A DNA stretch of 22,086 nt from Mycobacteriaceae bacterium (GTDB lineage: Bacteria > Actinomycetota > Actinomycetes > Mycobacteriales > Mycobacteriaceae): contig JABFVX010000460.1 of the NCBI GenBank assembly GCA_013362555.1, positions 1 to 22,086 of the forward strand, in the 5' to 3' direction. Position 1 is the first letter of the stretch; each line of letters begins with the position of its first letter. The translations under genes and the position numbers were made by a program. This document shows, piece after piece, positions 21,017 through 22,086 of this stretch. The notes beneath the pieces are model-generated. The model searched no databases and was not told where the DNA came from. It worked only from the letters and a program-made list of their open reading frames with translations.

Positions 21017-22086
21017 TCATGCGCACGGCGGGTCGTACCTGAGTTGCGGGAGGACGCGCCGCCACGTGGCGGGCGTGAGGATGGAGCGGGTGACCTCGCA
21101 GATGCGGGCCGCGGCTCGGGCGGCGTCGAGGTTCCACATGCGCAGCACGCCGCTTTCGCCGCTGCCCGCGAGGAACAGTCCCGCGGAGCGGACCCCGGCG
21201 CGGGTCGGCTTCGCCCGCCCACCCGGGTGGAAGGCCACCTTCCAGGAGGGGGTGCTGGCCAGGGCGAGCGAGTGCCGGATCGGCTTCGGCCTGCCGCGGT
21301 CGCTGATGTCCCACAAGCGCACCGCCGCGTCGTCGCCGCCGGAGGCGACGAGGCCGCCGTCCGGGCTGACCGCCAGCGACGCGACCGAGTGCGTCGCGAG
21401 CGGGCCGCCGACCAGCTCCGGTCGCGCAGGCACGGCGATGTCCCACAGCCGCAGCCCGTCGTCGCCGCCGGTGACCAGGGTGTGCCCGTCCGGGCTGAAC
21501 GCCAGCCTGCGCACCGCGTTGGTCCCGATGCCGAACGGATGTCCGATCTGCCTGGGCCGCAGCGGATCCGAAACGTCCCACAGCACGCCGCGCCCGCCCG
21601 AGGCCATCGCGAGCACGCCGCCGTCCGGGCTGAACTCGGCCGCGGTGACGAAGCCGTCGGCGAGCGGGACGAGCGGATCGCCCAGTGGCGCGGGCCTGGC
21701 CCGGTCGGACAGGTCCCACAACCGGATCGCGTGGTCGTCGTGCTGGGTGAGCAGCACCCGTGAATCCGGCCGGAACGCCAGGGCATAGGTGTACCTGGCG
21801 GGCAGGGCCAGGTCGGTGAGCGGGCGGAGGGCTTCGGGCGCGGACAGGTCGAACAGCCGCACGGTCGACGCGGACTGGTCCACCGTCGCCACCGTGCGCC
21901 CGTCCGGAGCGACCTTCAGATCCGTGATGGGCGCCAGCCCCGCAAGCTCGCCGATCCGGCGCGGACGATGCGGGTCGGCGGTATTCCACACCTGGATATT
22001 GCCTTCCCCCAGGGTGTTTGCCCGCAGGCCGACCGAGCCGGTCACCATCAGCGTGCCGTCGGCGCTGAACCCCGGGCCCACGACGT
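21017..22086 (-). CDS. C-terminal part of a WD40-repeat protein, possibly nSTAND type (truncated by the window edge)
   Basis: At least 355 residues are visible and the frame stays open to the right edge, so the N-terminus is missing. About seven WD40 blades can be read. Most end in variants of VRLWDLSDRxRPxxLG and many include FSPDG, for example IRLWDLSDRARPAPLGDPL and LRLWDIAVPARPELVGGPL. After the last blade the tail reads ICEVTRSILTPATWRRVLPQLRYDPPC, which resembles the tails of large actinobacterial proteins that combine an N-terminal DNA-binding or protease domain, an NTPase (NB-ARC/nSTAND-like) and a WD40 propeller. Such proteins are signalling or defence candidates, but the deciding domains lie outside the window. 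An internal GTG at 22081 is not a credible start. Confidence 0.85.
   Translation of the reverse strand, partial: VVGPGFSADGTLMVTGSVGLRANTLGEGNIQVWNTADPHRPRRIGELAGLAPITDLKVAPDGRTVATVDQSASTVRLFDLSAPEALRPLTDLALPARYTYALAFRPDSRVLLTQHDDHAIRLWDLSDRARPAPLGDPLVPLADGFVTAAEFSPDGGVLAMASGGRGVLWDVSDPLRPRQIGHPFGIGTNAVRRLAFSPDGHTLVTGGDDGLRLWDIAVPARPELVGGPLATHSVASLAVSPDGGLVASGGDDAAVRLWDISDRGRPKPIRHSLALASTPSWKVAFHPGGRAKPTRAGVRSAGLFLAGSGESGVLRMWNLDAARAAARICEVTRSILTPATWRRVLPQLRYDPPCA

Noticed and set aside
20994..21989. Alternative minus-strand frame over the WD40 gene
   Set aside because: It is Arg/Ala/Pro-rich without motifs, while the overlapping frame has clear WD40 blades.

Overview
The window is high-GC actinobacterial chromosome, most probably from a mycolic-acid bacterium of the Nocardia/Rhodococcus/Mycobacterium group; Nocardia is my best guess. 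The evidence is strong third-position G/C bias, many GTG starts, and recognisable relatives of mycobacterial genes: UvrD1, the secondary chorismate mutase of the Rv0948c type, Pgi, an Fpg/Nei glycosylase, an Rv0945-like SDR, an Rv1279-like GMC oxidoreductase and an Rv1733c-like membrane protein. It also carries an F420-dependent oxidoreductase and a SCO5389-family protein. Family assignments come from motifs and remembered relatives; no database search was possible.

Layout. Positions 1-8080: the tail of an exported-peptidase-like gene, uvrD1 (-), chorismate mutase (+), a succinate-semialdehyde-type dehydrogenase (-), pgi (+) and an AidB-like acyl-CoA dehydrogenase (-). Positions 8296-12970: a type-B carboxylesterase (+), the coupled pair thyA-dfrA (-), cobF (+) and an Fpg/Nei glycosylase (+). 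Positions 13093-16306: a 38-residue small protein (+), an F420 oxidoreductase (-), a PH-domain membrane protein (+), an SDR (-) and a SCO5389-family protein (+). Positions 16378-22086: a GMC oxidoreductase (+), an Rv1733c-like membrane protein (-), a degenerate ABC ATPase (-), a divergent TetR regulator (+) and the C-terminal part of a WD40-repeat protein (-) that runs off the right edge. Most genes are single transcription units. Only thyA-dfrA is clearly an operon.

The most striking feature is a family of short inverted repeats between genes. Nine copies occur in 22 kb. Seven are short (about 49-55 bp, arms of 22-25 bp, a constant 5-nt loop). Two are long (126-130 bp), with a shared core of about 72 nt in opposite orientations. 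Copies differ in arm sequence but the opposite arm changes to match. Four genes (carboxylesterase, dfrA, cobF, GMC oxidoreductase) take their stop codon and final Pro-Glu from a repeat arm. Copies at gene 3' ends are perfect or nearly so, and copies in 5' regions are decayed, which suggests selection as transcription terminators. Unrelated hairpins fill the other convergent junctions, so all eight convergent gene pairs in the window have one.

A second theme is leaderless expression. Six genes start at GTG 6-8 nt after a TAnnnT hexamer, and uvrD1 has a similar arrangement at ATG. The thyA/cobF gap is only 24 bp and carries two opposed -10 hexamers that share a TA. No phage, IS transposase, CRISPR array, tRNA or rRNA was recognised. 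I see no classical defence island, although the WD40 protein at the right edge could belong to an nSTAND-type protein whose N-terminus is outside the window. No gene-free stretch exceeds 300 bp.
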